Positions 21,366 through 32,027 of a stretch of 64,000 nt of DNA are shown in pieces. Under the pieces are notes generated by a model. It did no database searches. It was not told the origin of the DNA and saw only the letters and a list, made by a program, of their open reading frames with translations. The position numbers were made by a program, and so were the translations under genes. Numbering within the stretch: the stretch's first letter is position 1; each line of letters begins with the position of its first letter. Source of the stretch: Aculops lycopersici (taxonomy: Eukaryota; Arthropoda; Arachnida; Trombidiformes; Eriophyidae); contig WNKI01000003.1 in NCBI GenBank assembly GCA_015350385.1, positions 2,388,698 to 2,452,697 of the forward strand, given 5' to 3'.

Positions 21366-22424
21366 ATGGATTCCCTATTCCAAGCTCTGGTACCACCGCA
21401 ATTTTTTAACCTTCACTCGAACTCATCTACTCTAGCGACATTCATGTTGCATATTATTCCGTATGCAATTGTAACGCTAAATTTTATCCTCTTCAAGTTG
21501 TTACGCTCACTTTGCTACTCAATTCTCGACTATTTCTTATCTAACTCCCAGTTGGTTAAAGATTATCAAGTTGGTGGTAGTAATGACACAACAAGAATCG
21601 AATCATCAACCAAAGGAAAGCTAATCAAGTTATTCAGCGACGAGCTTCTATCAACATGTGAGCTATGCGCCGATTGCGCCGAACTCAATGTCGTCTACGA
21701 GAGACACGGATCTTGGGCTTATGGCGCGAGTTTATTTCTACTGTCCTACCTGTGGATTGACTCCTTTGGCGATGCCCACACCACTCCGTGTTATCTATTT
21801 GAAGATTTAATGCTAGTCCAGGGGAATAGAATGCTGAAACAAGGCGACGCCTACGCCAGATTTATTGGTCAATCGCTGGCAATGCCAGCAGCGTGGCGGC
21901 TAGCCAGCTTCTATTGGAAATACCAATTATTAAATGAGCATCAGGAGTATTTGATGGTTGACAATTGTAAATCTGCATTGACCATCTCAACTATTGAGGG
22001 TTTTCTTATTGAATTTGGTTGCTGTTTAATCTGCCGACTGATTGAATTACTTGGACACAAGTTACATGAGAACAATTGGATCAGTCAGCGTTTACTAAGT
22101 GTATCAACCTCATTCTCGGGAACTCTATTGGTTGTTCTGGCTCTCGAGTTGTCAGGTGGATACTTCAATCCAATCCTAGCGTCCAGCTTGGAGTACGGAT
22201 GCAAAGGAATCGAGTTCTACCAACACGCTGTAGTCTTTTGGCTCGGTCCCCTGCTCGGCCACCTGTTTGCACGAGCCCTCTATGGACGCTACGGCGAGCC
22301 CATCCTTAGCATCGGCGACAGTCGAAAGCAACAAAAGTCAACAGGTGGCAAGTCGAGGGGCGACAACAAGCGTTTGACCAGATCGGCGAGTCAAAAGAGC
22401 AAACGGAAGCATCACGTCGATTAG
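21366..22424 (+). CDS. Unorthodox aquaporin (AQP11/12-like)
   Basis: A single-exon 352-aa membrane protein. The frame reaches a TTG at 21342, but ATG at 21366 is the likely start. The layout matches the AQP11/AQP12 subfamily, whose members tend to sit in the ER or other internal membranes and pass water, glycerol or peroxide. Features are an N-terminal hydrophobic segment, the ELCADCAELNVVYERHGSWAYG block, the first half-helix GDAHTTPCYLFED, and the second SGGYFNPILASSLEYG followed by VVFWLGPLLGHLFARALY. The first NPA box is TPC (AQP11 proteins have NPC) and the second is NPI, so both are degenerate. The C-terminus is Lys/Arg/Ser-rich. It is tail-to-tail with the F-box gene. AATAAA at 22502 is a good poly(A) signal. 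Confidence 0.85.
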   Translation: MDSLFQALVPPQFFNLHSNSSTLATFMLHIIPYAIVTLNFILFKLLRSLCYSILDYFLSNSQLVKDYQVGGSNDTTRIESSTKGKLIKLFSDELLSTCELCADCAELNVVYERHGSWAYGASLFLLSYLWIDSFGDAHTTPCYLFEDLMLVQGNRMLKQGDAYARFIGQSLAMPAAWRLASFYWKYQLLNEHQEYLMVDNCKSALTISTIEGFLIEFGCCLICRLIELLGHKLHENNWISQRLLSVSTSFSGTLLVVLALELSGGYFNPILASSLEYGCKGIEFYQHAVVFWLGPLLGHLFARALYGRYGEPILSIGDSRKQQKSTGGKSRGDNKRLTRSASQKSKRKHHVD

Positions 22425-22501
22425 CGGCTGCTATTCATCTGAGTTGTTTATTGATGAAGTTTTTAGCTCATAATTTTTAGCATGAATTGATCATTAGAAA
22501 C

Positions 22502-22507
22502 AATAAA
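22502..22507 (+). terminator. Poly(A) signal, aquaporin
   Basis: AATAAA 78 bp after the stop. A minus-strand AATAAA at 22447-22452 could serve the F-box gene, which would make the two transcripts overlap by a short antisense segment. Confidence 0.5.
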
Positions 22508-22656
22508 CTCTCTCACTGATTGATAATGACAATGATAATGTATTGCGTCGGTTTAATGGACTCGCTGTGGTGCTTTGAGGGATTCATGAGAGATTGAGAG
22601 AGCATATAAAATTTTATGATTACAACAAGATGGTTGTTCTTATGGTGGAAACAAAC

Positions 22657-24417
22657 TCAAGGAGTCAGCTGATCGCGAACTGACTTCACAAACTGATTGT
22701 AGCAATCCTTTTTCAACGACTTGCAAATCTCTCGATGTCTCGCTAGATCCTCGCGATTTGTATTCAATTTGTAATGTAAACTCTTCCCAAATGGAATTGT
22801 GATTTCACATATAGAATTTGAGTTGCCATTTTTAGCGTTCAACAATGTTGCCGTTCCGGGGGCTTGAAAATTTTGCTGAGGGTAAAGGGTTATTTTGAAC
22901 AAACACCTACCTGGCGGCGAGTCGGCCGCTTGGAGATGCCTCCCGACGGACCACATTAGATGGCAACAGTCGATGCTAATCCTTTGCTGGGCACTGATAT
23001 AAACCACAACATCGGCCAATCTACTCAGGGAAACTAAACTCCTAATCTTCTCCTCGCAATCGGGAAATTTCTGGTCCTTCATGTACAAGCTAATCTGACT
23101 CGACGATGACTCGTGCCGATTAGACTTGAAGTTTTCCATGTGCAAGCGAACCTCTTCTATGTGGTCAATTGTGTCTATTTTAATCGATAACCTATCCGTG
23201 CCAAGCGATTTAGACCTGAGTAGTTGGGCAAGCAAATCTAAATTCTTAATTGGAGTCAAGAATCTTAGACCCTTCAAAATGCGTCTAGTGCTAACTCGAT
23301 CCTGAGACTTGATCATATGCTCAATTAGTGCATTATCATTTGTATTTACCTGGTCGATGGTAGCTTCTCGCACTAGGACATTGCGCAACAGGCTAGTATA
23401 TTTGCAATTCTGACTTCCACCACCTGACGTTCGATTAAATGTTAGTGCATATAAGTGGTTGTGTGATTTAGATTCCAGTGCTTGTTGCTGCAAGGCAGAG
23501 CTTGTAGAGTTGATAAAATTATTTGCTATTTGCTCTATCGATATTGGTTCGGTTGTTTTGGTGGCAGTCGTGCCGCCGCCTAGTGGTGGTAGTCTGACAA
23601 AATTGCCATTGTTTGGGTTGTTATCTGAATTATTGTCATCTTCCAAGTAGATCTTTAGCTTCCTCAAACAAGTAGCCAGATCATAAATAATCCATTGCAA
23701 GCCGTTTGAGTTTGTCTCTGACGTTCCACTCGACCAATGGAGTGTTAGCTCTTCCAAATAAGGCATATGATCTGGAATAAGTGTGAAATCGCTTGCTAGT
23801 GACTTTGGATTCTCAATCTTGATCTTCAATTCAAGTCTTTCGGTTCGCGCCGAGTCCAAAGCGACCATCAGCTTCATATACTCGACTACATGTAAAGTTC
23901 CCTCGAATATGATATGCTTATATTTAAGTAATTTGGGTTGGATTGTTCTGAACAACCTTAGGCTATGAACATCAACAGGTTGCTTGACTTGTGGCACCTG
24001 TTGCGATTTGGCCCCAAGAGGCAATTTCGACACAACTTGCCGATTAGATCCAAAGTTTCGTTGAATTAAAGCTGGTTTCCTTTCGGTACCAAAAGTCATG
24101 GGTTTGATTTTGTTGCCTGCTCCAGTGCTCACTTTCATTGCACCCGTTCGCTTGAATATCCAATCCAAGTTGATATTGTGAACACCATAGGTGCCAATGA
24201 GAGTTTGCGTTATGAAATACCACTTCTTACAAACTAAACTCAAATTTTGCTCCGTCATCCTATTGTCTTTATATGTTCTTGCCTCATCATCCTTTAAACA
24301 AGACTGGGCCAATGCATGACCGATGATCTTGGATAGACAATAATCATCGAGATCCTCGAATGTTGCGCTCATAATCTTGAGCTTCTTCTTGACAGGCTGA
24401 AACCTAGGCACAGGCAT
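22657..24417 (-). CDS. F-box domain protein
   Basis: An intronless protein of 586 aa. The frame begins at GTG 24453, but ATG at 24417 (MPVPRFQPVKKK) is preferred. Residues about 18-78 form an F-box-like helical block: FEDLDDYCLSKIIGHAL, then NLSLVCKKWYFITQTLIG. The Leu/Cys-Lys-Lys-Trp pattern is typical of F-boxes. The rest has regularly spaced Leu-rich segments (for example LEELTLHWSSG and LRKLKIYLEDD) separated by Asn/Gly/Ser-rich inserts, suggesting a degenerate leucine-rich-repeat substrate domain. It would act as the receptor of an SCF ubiquitin ligase, whose cullin is deneddylated by COPS5 in this window. Substrate unknown. No close named orthologue recognised. Confidence 0.7.
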   Translation of the reverse strand: MPVPRFQPVKKKLKIMSATFEDLDDYCLSKIIGHALAQSCLKDDEARTYKDNRMTEQNLSLVCKKWYFITQTLIGTYGVHNINLDWIFKRTGAMKVSTGAGNKIKPMTFGTERKPALIQRNFGSNRQVVSKLPLGAKSQQVPQVKQPVDVHSLRLFRTIQPKLLKYKHIIFEGTLHVVEYMKLMVALDSARTERLELKIKIENPKSLASDFTLIPDHMPYLEELTLHWSSGTSETNSNGLQWIIYDLATCLRKLKIYLEDDNNSDNNPNNGNFVRLPPLGGGTTATKTTEPISIEQIANNFINSTSSALQQQALESKSHNHLYALTFNRTSGGGSQNCKYTSLLRNVLVREATIDQVNTNDNALIEHMIKSQDRVSTRRILKGLRFLTPIKNLDLLAQLLRSKSLGTDRLSIKIDTIDHIEEVRLHMENFKSNRHESSSSQISLYMKDQKFPDCEEKIRSLVSLSRLADVVVYISAQQRISIDCCHLMWSVGRHLQAADSPPGRCLFKITLYPQQNFQAPGTATLLNAKNGNSNSICEITIPFGKSLHYKLNTNREDLARHREICKSLKKDCYNQFVKSVRDQLTP

Positions 24418-24863
24418 GGCAATCTGTTGTTTGTTAATTATTATTTGTTGCACAATATATAAAATTTATTTATGTTACAAGTGTTGTCGACCCTGAGTTA
24501 CAAGATCGATGTAAATATCAAACTAATTAATAGAGGTCCAAGTTAAAAATGCATCTTAAACTATGTCAAGTTGTTTATATTTCTCAAGTGTCTTCGCCCG
24601 AACCGATGAGTCGCGAAGAAACTCGGTGCTGGTCAGCCTGGTTGATTCGAGTGCAGTTTTGCACGTAGCGGCACGCGGGATTTGATGACACATTACATGT
24701 ACATGTATGACAGCATCCAACCGCACCTACAGTGCGGCGCAAAAGAGAGACAGGTTGACAAGATGATAATCACACATTGGTGGGAAACAATAAAGGTGAA
24801 GGGGTAAAACTAGTCTCTATAGCCATGGGTTTTTATTTTCATTCCACAATTGGCAATTTTAAA
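24418..24863. other. Intergenic, F-box to ENOPH1
   Basis: It holds the F-box 5' region and the ENOPH1 3' end. A minus-strand AATAAA (TTTATT at 24832-24837) lies 27 nt past the ENOPH1 stop. Confidence 0.5.
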
Positions 24864-25631
24864 TCAATTAAACTCTATCTGATTTAGGGAGCTCACTATT
24901 GGGAAATCTCCCGCCTGGCTGCCGGTTATTCTCTTATTATCAGGCCTTTGAACCAGGACCACCTGACACCCTGCGTCCCTGGCCGCCCTCGCCTCGTCGG
25001 GAGTGTCAGAGATGAAAAGGCAGTGATTGGTTGATGTGTTTAGGTAATAGTTTGCAATTTTTTTAAAACTAGCCGGACTTGTCTTGGGTCCGATCAGGAG
25101 ATCGAAATAATTTTCAATCAAATTCAAGAGATTCCCTTGAGTCGAGTTACTGAATAGTAGCTGCTGGGCCACTGCCATTCCAGTCGAGTATACAAACAAT
25201 CTAATACCCATACTTCGCCACCTTCTAAAAGCATGGGCAACATCCTCATAGACATGACCCTTTAACTCGTTGTTTTCATACCCATAAACCCAAACTAAAA
25301 TTTGTAATTGCTTTAATGCAGTATTGTGTCTCTTCTTATCCATTTGCCAGACGACATTGTTGACAAGCGAGTCGACAACTCGATGAAAGTCGGTGGTCTC
25401 GGTTTGTTTCCAAATCTTTGGTGGCCTTAATCCATCCCTAAGATCTCGCTCCTCTTGGCGTATAAGCCGGGCAAGTGTTGCAACGACCTCGTCCGAGTGC
25501 CACCTGTCCCTTAGATACCTGGATAGATTTGCCTTTATATAAGGGAATAGGGTGTCTTTGATAAATCTAAGCGAAGTTGTGGTTCCCTCAATGTCCAATA
25601 TGATGCAGGAGGGTAGCTTGAGGCGAGCCAT
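24864..25631 (-). CDS. ENOPH1: Enolase-phosphatase E1
   Basis: A complete 255-aa HAD-superfamily enzyme of the methionine salvage pathway. It enolises and dephosphorylates 2,3-diketo-5-methylthiopentyl-1-phosphate to the acireductone. HAD motif I is ILDIEGTTTS near the N-terminus (the MtnC/ENOPH1 form, with Glu at the second acidic position). Motif II is FVYSTGMAVAQQLL. The conserved Lys lies in LIGPKTSPASF. The acidic motif is FISDTPDEARAARDAG. Length equals the family norm (about 230-260). The frame extends to TTG at 25640, but ATG at 25631 precedes ARLKLPSCIILD naturally. Single exon on the same strand as the F-box gene. Confidence 0.96.
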   Translation of the reverse strand: MARLKLPSCIILDIEGTTTSLRFIKDTLFPYIKANLSRYLRDRWHSDEVVATLARLIRQEERDLRDGLRPPKIWKQTETTDFHRVVDSLVNNVVWQMDKKRHNTALKQLQILVWVYGYENNELKGHVYEDVAHAFRRWRSMGIRLFVYSTGMAVAQQLLFSNSTQGNLLNLIENYFDLLIGPKTSPASFKKIANYYLNTSTNHCLFISDTPDEARAARDAGCQVVLVQRPDNKRITGSQAGDFPIVSSLNQIEFN

Positions 25632-26718
25632 TGTAATCAATGTAAACTAGATTGGGATCTCATGATTTAGATAGATCCGGGATTTCTACCCATCAACAAC
25701 AGGAAAGCTTTTTACTGCAAAGATGGTTGCTCAAAGTATCAGACGACCGCCTCTGCTGCATTGCAATATGTAATTTGCGAACTCAACGAGAAATCCTCTT
25801 TCTCTCGCTCATTCTTCCTCATAGACTATGATTTATTTGCACATTATATGGTGATGGAGGCAGAGAAGAGAATAAGCAGATAGGTAAACTCCTGGCACCT
25901 GTCGATTTGTATGATCATCATGAGCAAACGTTGAATGCCGGTGGAATTAGTGAGCCGAGATGTAGTGTGTTGCATCGGCACATCCAACCAACTTGATTTA
26001 ACCGAAGTGATGATGGAGTTTCTCACGGAATGCACAGGTAGTGGTTGCGTTAGCTCCTCAAGAAGTGCAAAAGGTAGCAAGCAACCACCGAAGTGTGCAA
26101 GTGTACAAAAGAGCCCATGAAAATTAGCTCGTAAGTTTCAATGTGAAGTTAGCCAACTAACAAAGTCTATGGCTTCCCATTGCGCAATTACCACATGAAG
26201 CTCATTTTCATGGGAAGCTCGGGCATGGTTGTGGCTTTAGTTTCATGCTCACAAATGGCCAGAGTTGAAGCGGATTCGTTCTGCGCGGCACAAGCTTCGG
26301 CGGAAAAGAAAATAGAAAGCAAATAGAAAATCCCCTCAAGGGATACAGACAACTTCCCATTTGACACTAGAGTTTTTTGGTTGTAGTTGTAGTTATTCGT
26401 GGATGATTATTGATATCTTTCATTCAGGTATATCTCTCCAACCAAATCAGCCAGACAGAAGTTAGTCAGTGTCAACAGAAACGTAGGCAGTGACAACGAT
26501 TGGAGCTTAGTAATAGTCGCCGGTGGGTGGAGTTTAATGAGCAGGATGATGCAATCAAATAGAGTTGACATTGAGTCTCGAACAAATATATTCAATATTG
26601 TTATTAAGCAGTATACCAATTATATCATGTCAAATCATATATTTAATTGACCAACCATTAATAATACCCAAGCAGAATATTATCATCATCGTCAAGCGGA
26701 ACACTTAAAATACTCAAC
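25632..26718. other. Intergenic, ENOPH1 / AIG1 divergent region
   Basis: About 1.09 kb between divergent genes. No supported gene. Short frames here have no conserved features. Confidence 0.5.
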
Positions 26719-27637
26719 ATGTCGCAAGTTATTTCAAGATCGCAAAGCTCGCGGGATTTTCCCGCCAAGGTGCCATTTTGGAAAAGGCAAACCCTATTTG
26801 CCTTCCATGGAGCAGCAGCGGCCACCTACGGTTGGGCCATATGTTGGCAAAATGTATCAGGTAAGACTTGAACCAATTAGCAAATTCTAGTCACAAAGTG
26901 ACACGATGGAGCCATTTAACTAATCAAAACTATTCGACCAAAAACAACCACAAACGAATACGACAGGCACCTCGGTTCAGTTATATCTCAGGACCAATCC
27001 AGCAATGAGAATCTATGGCAGGTGGAGATTTTTAACCTTCAATTGTTTGGTTATGCAATTCGTCACCTACTCACTATGTGTTGCCTGTCACTTTGTACCA
27101 AAACTTAGAAGACCTAGGGACTTCTTCTTCACAACCTTTGCCTTTCCCGTTGGCATGTTGGTTGTTTCTAGCTTTTGGACCATCTGGTTTGTTGCCGGCC
27201 GCGAGTACATCTTTCCCCAATCACTCGAAGCCTTCTATCCAACTTGGTTAAATCATATCACTCACACTATTATTGCGCCAATCAACCTAATCGAGCTGCT
27301 AGCCGTTAGGCATCATTATTCCTCGGACAAGAGATCCATCACGTCCTTGGTTGGATACATGCTCTCGTATTCAACATTTTTACTCTACATTCGCTACCAA
27401 ACTGGCCGTTTTGTTTACCCGTTTCTCAATCACATGGACGCCGTGCCGGTTGGTGCATTCATGGCTGGAATGGCAGTTTTCACAGTGTTTGTCTACAAAG
27501 GGGGCAAGATTTTACACGATTTCGTTCATGGTCTCAAATCTATCAAGGATAGATGTGTTGGTGGCAACGACGAGAGCTCATCGAGCAAATCTCTAGCCGG
27601 CGGGAGTTCACTTTTAACTGATAAGAAGAAGAATTGA
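26719..27637 (+). CDS. AIG1/ADTRP-family threonine hydrolase (two exons)
   Basis: Two exons, 26719-26860 and 26967-27637, joined by a 106-bp intron (CAG|GTAAGA...GACAG|G, phase 1), give 270 aa. I added exon 1 by reading back from the acceptor. It supplies the start and the first membrane segment. The family (androgen-induced gene 1, ADTRP, FAR-17a) are multi-pass membrane hydrolases of fatty-acid esters of hydroxy fatty acids, using a Thr and a His within the membrane. Here Thr71 lies in RFLTFNCLVMQF. The His candidates are His144/His147 in WLNHITHTIIAP. About five to six hydrophobic segments are present. The C-terminus is Ser/Lys-rich and diverges from the family. Confidence 0.85.
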
Positions 27638-28853
27638 CTGTTTGCGAGTCACTTCGATCTCAAAAATGAATCTGGTTTAGAAGGCAGATTCCGATACATA
27701 AATCCAATTGAAGTTGATCATGAGACTAAAGACAGCAAGTCTGTGTCAACACCATCACCGTCGGACAGTATTGAAATTCGTCAGGTTTGAAACGGTTTGG
27801 CAGTGGCTCACCAATGATTTACTAGGAAATATCCTCAAAAATTGTATTAAATAATTGCAATACCTTTCTTTGTTTCATTTAATAAATTGGAGACAACCCA
27901 GTTGTTCATATTTGACCTAGAATAACAAAACTCCAGAGTTCGCTCGATAATTGAAAGAAAAACAGCTGTTTTACCGTTCCCCACTTTTTCTCTGGAGAAG
28001 CCACTGGATGCGAGGGAAAAAATCATCATCTCTTCAAGCGGCGCAAGTCAAGCTTCGCCGCTAGAGTTGCAAGCAGTGTGCTCTTGGTGACAAAATAGAA
28101 CTGCGAACTAGGGTCTTTTTAAATACAGTTACATGATGGCTTCATTGCACTGCGATTTAATTAGCATTATAATTTAATTGCATATTAAAATAGAGGAAGC
28201 TGATGGCCCTCTATTCTCATGAAGTGCAAAGTCTACCAAGCGCCAACCGCAGGTGATCGAGAAGAGTTATTAGCTAAACAAAAACAACACGCAGCGAGTA
28301 GATATTGACCTTGAAACTTTCTTGGCCATCCAAGTATATTGGTAAATCTGGACCAAGTCCAATAGTTCTACACTGAGATGTTATATCCAACACAAGCATT
28401 TAGAGGGAAATTGTTATATTTATTGTTATTGGACCATAAATGAGTTCATTATTACCACTGGCTGAACCTCTGCTAATACAGGATCCATAACCAAAGGCGA
28501 GCATCTAGCTAGTGTAATTGTTAAGCTATCACCACCGCCGATACATCGTTATCATCTCAATCTATCGTTTTGCTCATCAATTGCGACGATAGAAAACTAA
28601 CGATTGTTACATATATCCACTATTGCAACCGATACAGTCAAAAGCACTTGCAACTTGTTAGCACCAGATACATGAGCAATCAATATTTTGCAACCCCATA
28701 TCCAATGTTTTGGTCACAATAATTTTCAATTAGCTGCAAGGACATATCTACTTATTTTGTTATATTCAGAACACTAGTTTCCGAAGAAAAAGATATCAAT
28801 ATAATTGTTAAGTTTTAGAAATAATTTGTACAAGTCTAATTAAGTCAGCAAAT
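27638..28853. other. Intergenic, AIG1 to ALT
   Basis: About 1.2 kb, AT-rich. No conserved ORF or RNA gene recognised. Confidence 0.5.
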
Positions 28854-30404
28854 ATGGCTCAAATTTTCAACATGACATCAAGCTGCGCCCGGCGGATAGC
28901 TCTGAAGACGCAACCTTCTTCGACTCTGAGCCTGATTACTAAGGCTTCATTCAGTAGCTCCCAAGTTCAGTACAATTTGCTCAATATCGACAACATAAAC
29001 CAACATATTAGAAATTTGGAATATGCAGTCAGAGGACCGTTGGTTATAAAGGCTGGTCAATATAGGAAGGAGCTGGCGGAGGGCGCCAAGAAACCATTCA
29101 AGAGCGTTATAAGTGCCAATATTGGCGATTGTCAAGCTATGAATCAGAAACCTATAACATTCATCCGCCAGGTTGTAGCTTGTGCGACTGATACTGGTCT
29201 TCTATCTAGTCCAAACATGCCAAATGACGTGAAGGAGCGTGTTAAAGAGTTACTTAGCTATTGTGGCGGTCAATCTGTGGGATCGTATAGCGACTCGTGT
29301 GGGATTGAGATAATAAGGAAGGATATTGCTAAATACATTGAGGAACGAGACGAGGGTGTACATTGCGATTGGCAAAACGTTTTCCTAACTACAGGCGCCA
29401 GCGAGGGTGTCAAGACCACTCTTTCACTAATTAATCACTCTAGAAAGCCCGGCAAGCCTGTTGGCGTAATGATTCCCATTCCACAATATCCATTGTACTC
29501 TGCAAGTTTATGCGAATACGGTATGCATCAAGCAAACTATTACCTCAATGAAGACAACAACTGGAGTTTGAACATGGAGGAACTCAAGCGATCCTACGAT
29601 GAAAATGTCGACAAATGTGACCTCAAAGCAATAGCAATAATAAATCCAGGTAATCCAACCGGGTCAGTGCTGAGCGAGGAGAACATTCTTGAAATATTGC
29701 ACTTTGCTAACGAGAGGAACCTAATGATATTGGCCGACGAAGTTTACCAGCATAATGTCTACGAGGAAGGCTCAAAATTTCACTCTTTCAAAAAAATAAT
29801 GGCCCGCAAGACCAACTACAAACTCGAACTTGTGTCTCTGATGTCCTCGAGCAAAGGATTCATGGGCGAGTGCGGACTACGCGGAGGTTACTCCGAGATC
29901 ACAAACTTTAGCGACGATGTTAGGGCCATCCTCTACAAGGGACTGTCATCGAAGCTTTGCTCCTCAGTCTTGGGTCAAATTACAATGGACTGCGTAGTGA
30001 GGCCACCTGTACAGGGCCAGGAGTCGTACAATTTGTACATGAGCGAGAAGAACGGTGTGCTTGCTGACCTTAAGAGAAAAGCCAAGTTAGTTGCTGATAC
30101 TTTCAACTCGGTCGAGGGGGTAAAATCAAACCCTGTTGCTGGCGCTATGTACGCCTTCCCTCGCCTCTCGTTACCTGAACGTGCCATCCAGGAGGCGAAG
30201 AGGCTCAATGTTGCTCCTGACTTTTATTATGCCTTACAATTTCTCGAGTCAAGCGGGGTTTGTGTGGTTCCGGGTTCCGGTTTTGGACAAATGCCAGGAA
30301 CTTATCACTTCAGAACAACCATCTTGCCGCAACCGGATGTTTTCGAGGATATGATGGACAGGTTTAGAAAATTTCACACGCAGTTTCTGGGCAAATTCGG
30401 CTAG
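28854..30404 (+). CDS. GPT: Alanine aminotransferase
   Basis: An intronless 516-aa PLP enzyme, fold type I. It interconverts alanine + 2-oxoglutarate and pyruvate + glutamate. The N-terminal 35 residues are Ser/Arg/Lys/Gln-rich with few acids, and the ALT core starts at NLEYAVRGPLVIKAG, so mitochondrial targeting is likely. Core motifs are SANIGDCQAM, the GSYSDSCGIEIIRKDIA substrate/cofactor loop, INPGNPTGSVL, LADEVYQHNVY, and the Schiff-base Lys334 in MSSSKGFMGECGLRGGY. All match ALT rather than aspartate aminotransferase. Length is normal. ATG at 28854 has no upstream in-frame competitor of note. AATAAA at 30476-30481 is the poly(A) signal. Confidence 0.96.
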   Translation: MAQIFNMTSSCARRIALKTQPSSTLSLITKASFSSSQVQYNLLNIDNINQHIRNLEYAVRGPLVIKAGQYRKELAEGAKKPFKSVISANIGDCQAMNQKPITFIRQVVACATDTGLLSSPNMPNDVKERVKELLSYCGGQSVGSYSDSCGIEIIRKDIAKYIEERDEGVHCDWQNVFLTTGASEGVKTTLSLINHSRKPGKPVGVMIPIPQYPLYSASLCEYGMHQANYYLNEDNNWSLNMEELKRSYDENVDKCDLKAIAIINPGNPTGSVLSEENILEILHFANERNLMILADEVYQHNVYEEGSKFHSFKKIMARKTNYKLELVSLMSSSKGFMGECGLRGGYSEITNFSDDVRAILYKGLSSKLCSSVLGQITMDCVVRPPVQGQESYNLYMSEKNGVLADLKRKAKLVADTFNSVEGVKSNPVAGAMYAFPRLSLPERAIQEAKRLNVAPDFYYALQFLESSGVCVVPGSGFGQMPGTYHFRTTILPQPDVFEDMMDRFRKFHTQFLGKFG

Positions 30405-30475
30405 TGGATATCAGAGTCGAATAGTCTGTTAGTCATTATTTCTAAATCAAATCCAACCGATAGTCAGACATTTGA

Positions 30476-30481
30476 AATAAA
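30476..30481 (+). terminator. Poly(A) signal, ALT
   Basis: AATAAA 72 bp after the ALT stop codon. Confidence 0.6.
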
Positions 30482-30952
30482 TTAACATTTAGGTTAATTT
30501 GATTTTGATTTGAGAAAATGAACCAGGTGGCGTAGTTGTATTGGCATAGTTGAAATGCCGTTAGTTTCTCGATGAGCACATAAGTTTTTGAGTAGTTCGA
30601 TGAAATGAACCTTTTGATGGCTAGACCGCGCCGAGCGCTAGACATGAGCAACAGGTTGCCAATGACAGTCGCTAATCGTGAGGGTGGGAGCCTCGTTGGC
30701 AAGTTACTTTTGAACCACTTGTTGAAACCAAGCCAGCAACGATGACTTCAAGTCAACTTTCCTATTGTCTCGACGATAGATAAAATTACAATCAATACTA
30801 AGAGATTGATTCTCACGATCTTGATGAAATTTAGATTACAATATTTCAAGAATCCAACTTGTAAGTATATAGCAACGCCGAAGGAGTCTGCATTCCAAGA
30901 CGAGGCTTTTGAGAAATACTGAAATACGGATACTGGCTATCAGTTGAGTCGA

Positions 30953-31367
30953 ATGAGCAAATCAAGTCGTCCGCTTTGGAAAATGCTACTCTTGGGATTG
31001 GCTAATGGTAAGGAAGTTAAATTTTATGAGTGGGTCGAGCATGATAATAAGAATAAGGGAACTGGTTAATTGAATCCTGAATGTGAAACCACCGAATGAA
31101 TGATTCAGAAGTACCCAGACTACAGGTCAAAGAGGGGAGAGAATTAAGTGATATTATTCTCGATGATCAATTGATGTCACCGGCGACCGCGGCACAGAGC
31201 ACAGATTGAAGCTAGATAATTATCCGAACTCGGAGTACCATAACCTCTGTTGGTCATCACAAGCTGTAATTGTGATTGTTATTTGAAGTAACCCTAGTGA
31301 CCCAAGAACTTTCGGTGAATGGACTGAAGTTTGGCAGGATAAATTTCCAAAGCTGAAGAATACTTAG
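30953..31367 (+). pseudogene. Broken coding sequence, family unknown
   Basis: The DNA reads like protein-coding sequence interrupted by stops. ATG at 30953 opens MSKSSRPLWKMLLLGLANG, signal-peptide-like, then KEVKFYEWVEHDNKNK before a TAA. Further on, in-frame blocks such as LDNYPNSEYHNLCWSS and DPRTFGEWTEVWQDK appear between stops, ending at a TAG at about 31365. Average amino-acid composition is protein-like, unlike flanking DNA. Either it is a decayed secreted-protein gene or a multi-exon gene that I cannot splice. An AATAAA lies at about 31379. Confidence 0.3.
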
Positions 31368-32027
31368 TGGGCAACTAGAATAAAATTTTACAATAATTAG
31401 CTAGTGCGAGAAATTCTCATGATTAAGTTTGATTGATAAAGTAAGTTGATCGCTCATTTGAGATAAACTCACACCGGTTACAGAAACTTGCTATGCGTTT
31501 CTTTGCTTCTTATGGCTGTTTAATTGAGTATTATAAAAGAGATAGATTGTAGCTCATCGAGACAGACCAATCTTTTCTTTGGCCATGTAAACAGTGGTGA
31601 TAAATGATTGAACACCACAAGTGGCAGTGTTGATTGGCCTTGCTCTTCTCACAGTGCTGATCTTACTGTTACGATTTGACTTACTAGTTTCGATTTGATC
31701 AAAATACTGTAAAGATTTCCTTGCAAATATACGATTTGGCAAATAGAGGCCAATCGAGGAATCTGATAAGAAAGAGAGACTAAATTTCATAGCAAACACA
31801 TAGATCTACAGCTCGTTTCAACAATTGCTTTAGCCTTATCAGCCGTTTCATTCTATTTCGTCCACTTGTTTACTTGGGATGATTGGTAAGAATGCAAGAC
31901 TCGCAAAGAAAATCAATTGTATAAGACACATACTTTGTACATAATAGCTTAGGATTGGAGTAAACTGTCAAAACTACAACTCAATAGCAATAGCAATTAG
32001 TAGCAGGAATAACTTTATTCAGGCCGA
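31368..32027. other. Intergenic between two broken coding stretches
   Basis: AT-rich. No gene supported. Confidence 0.4.
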
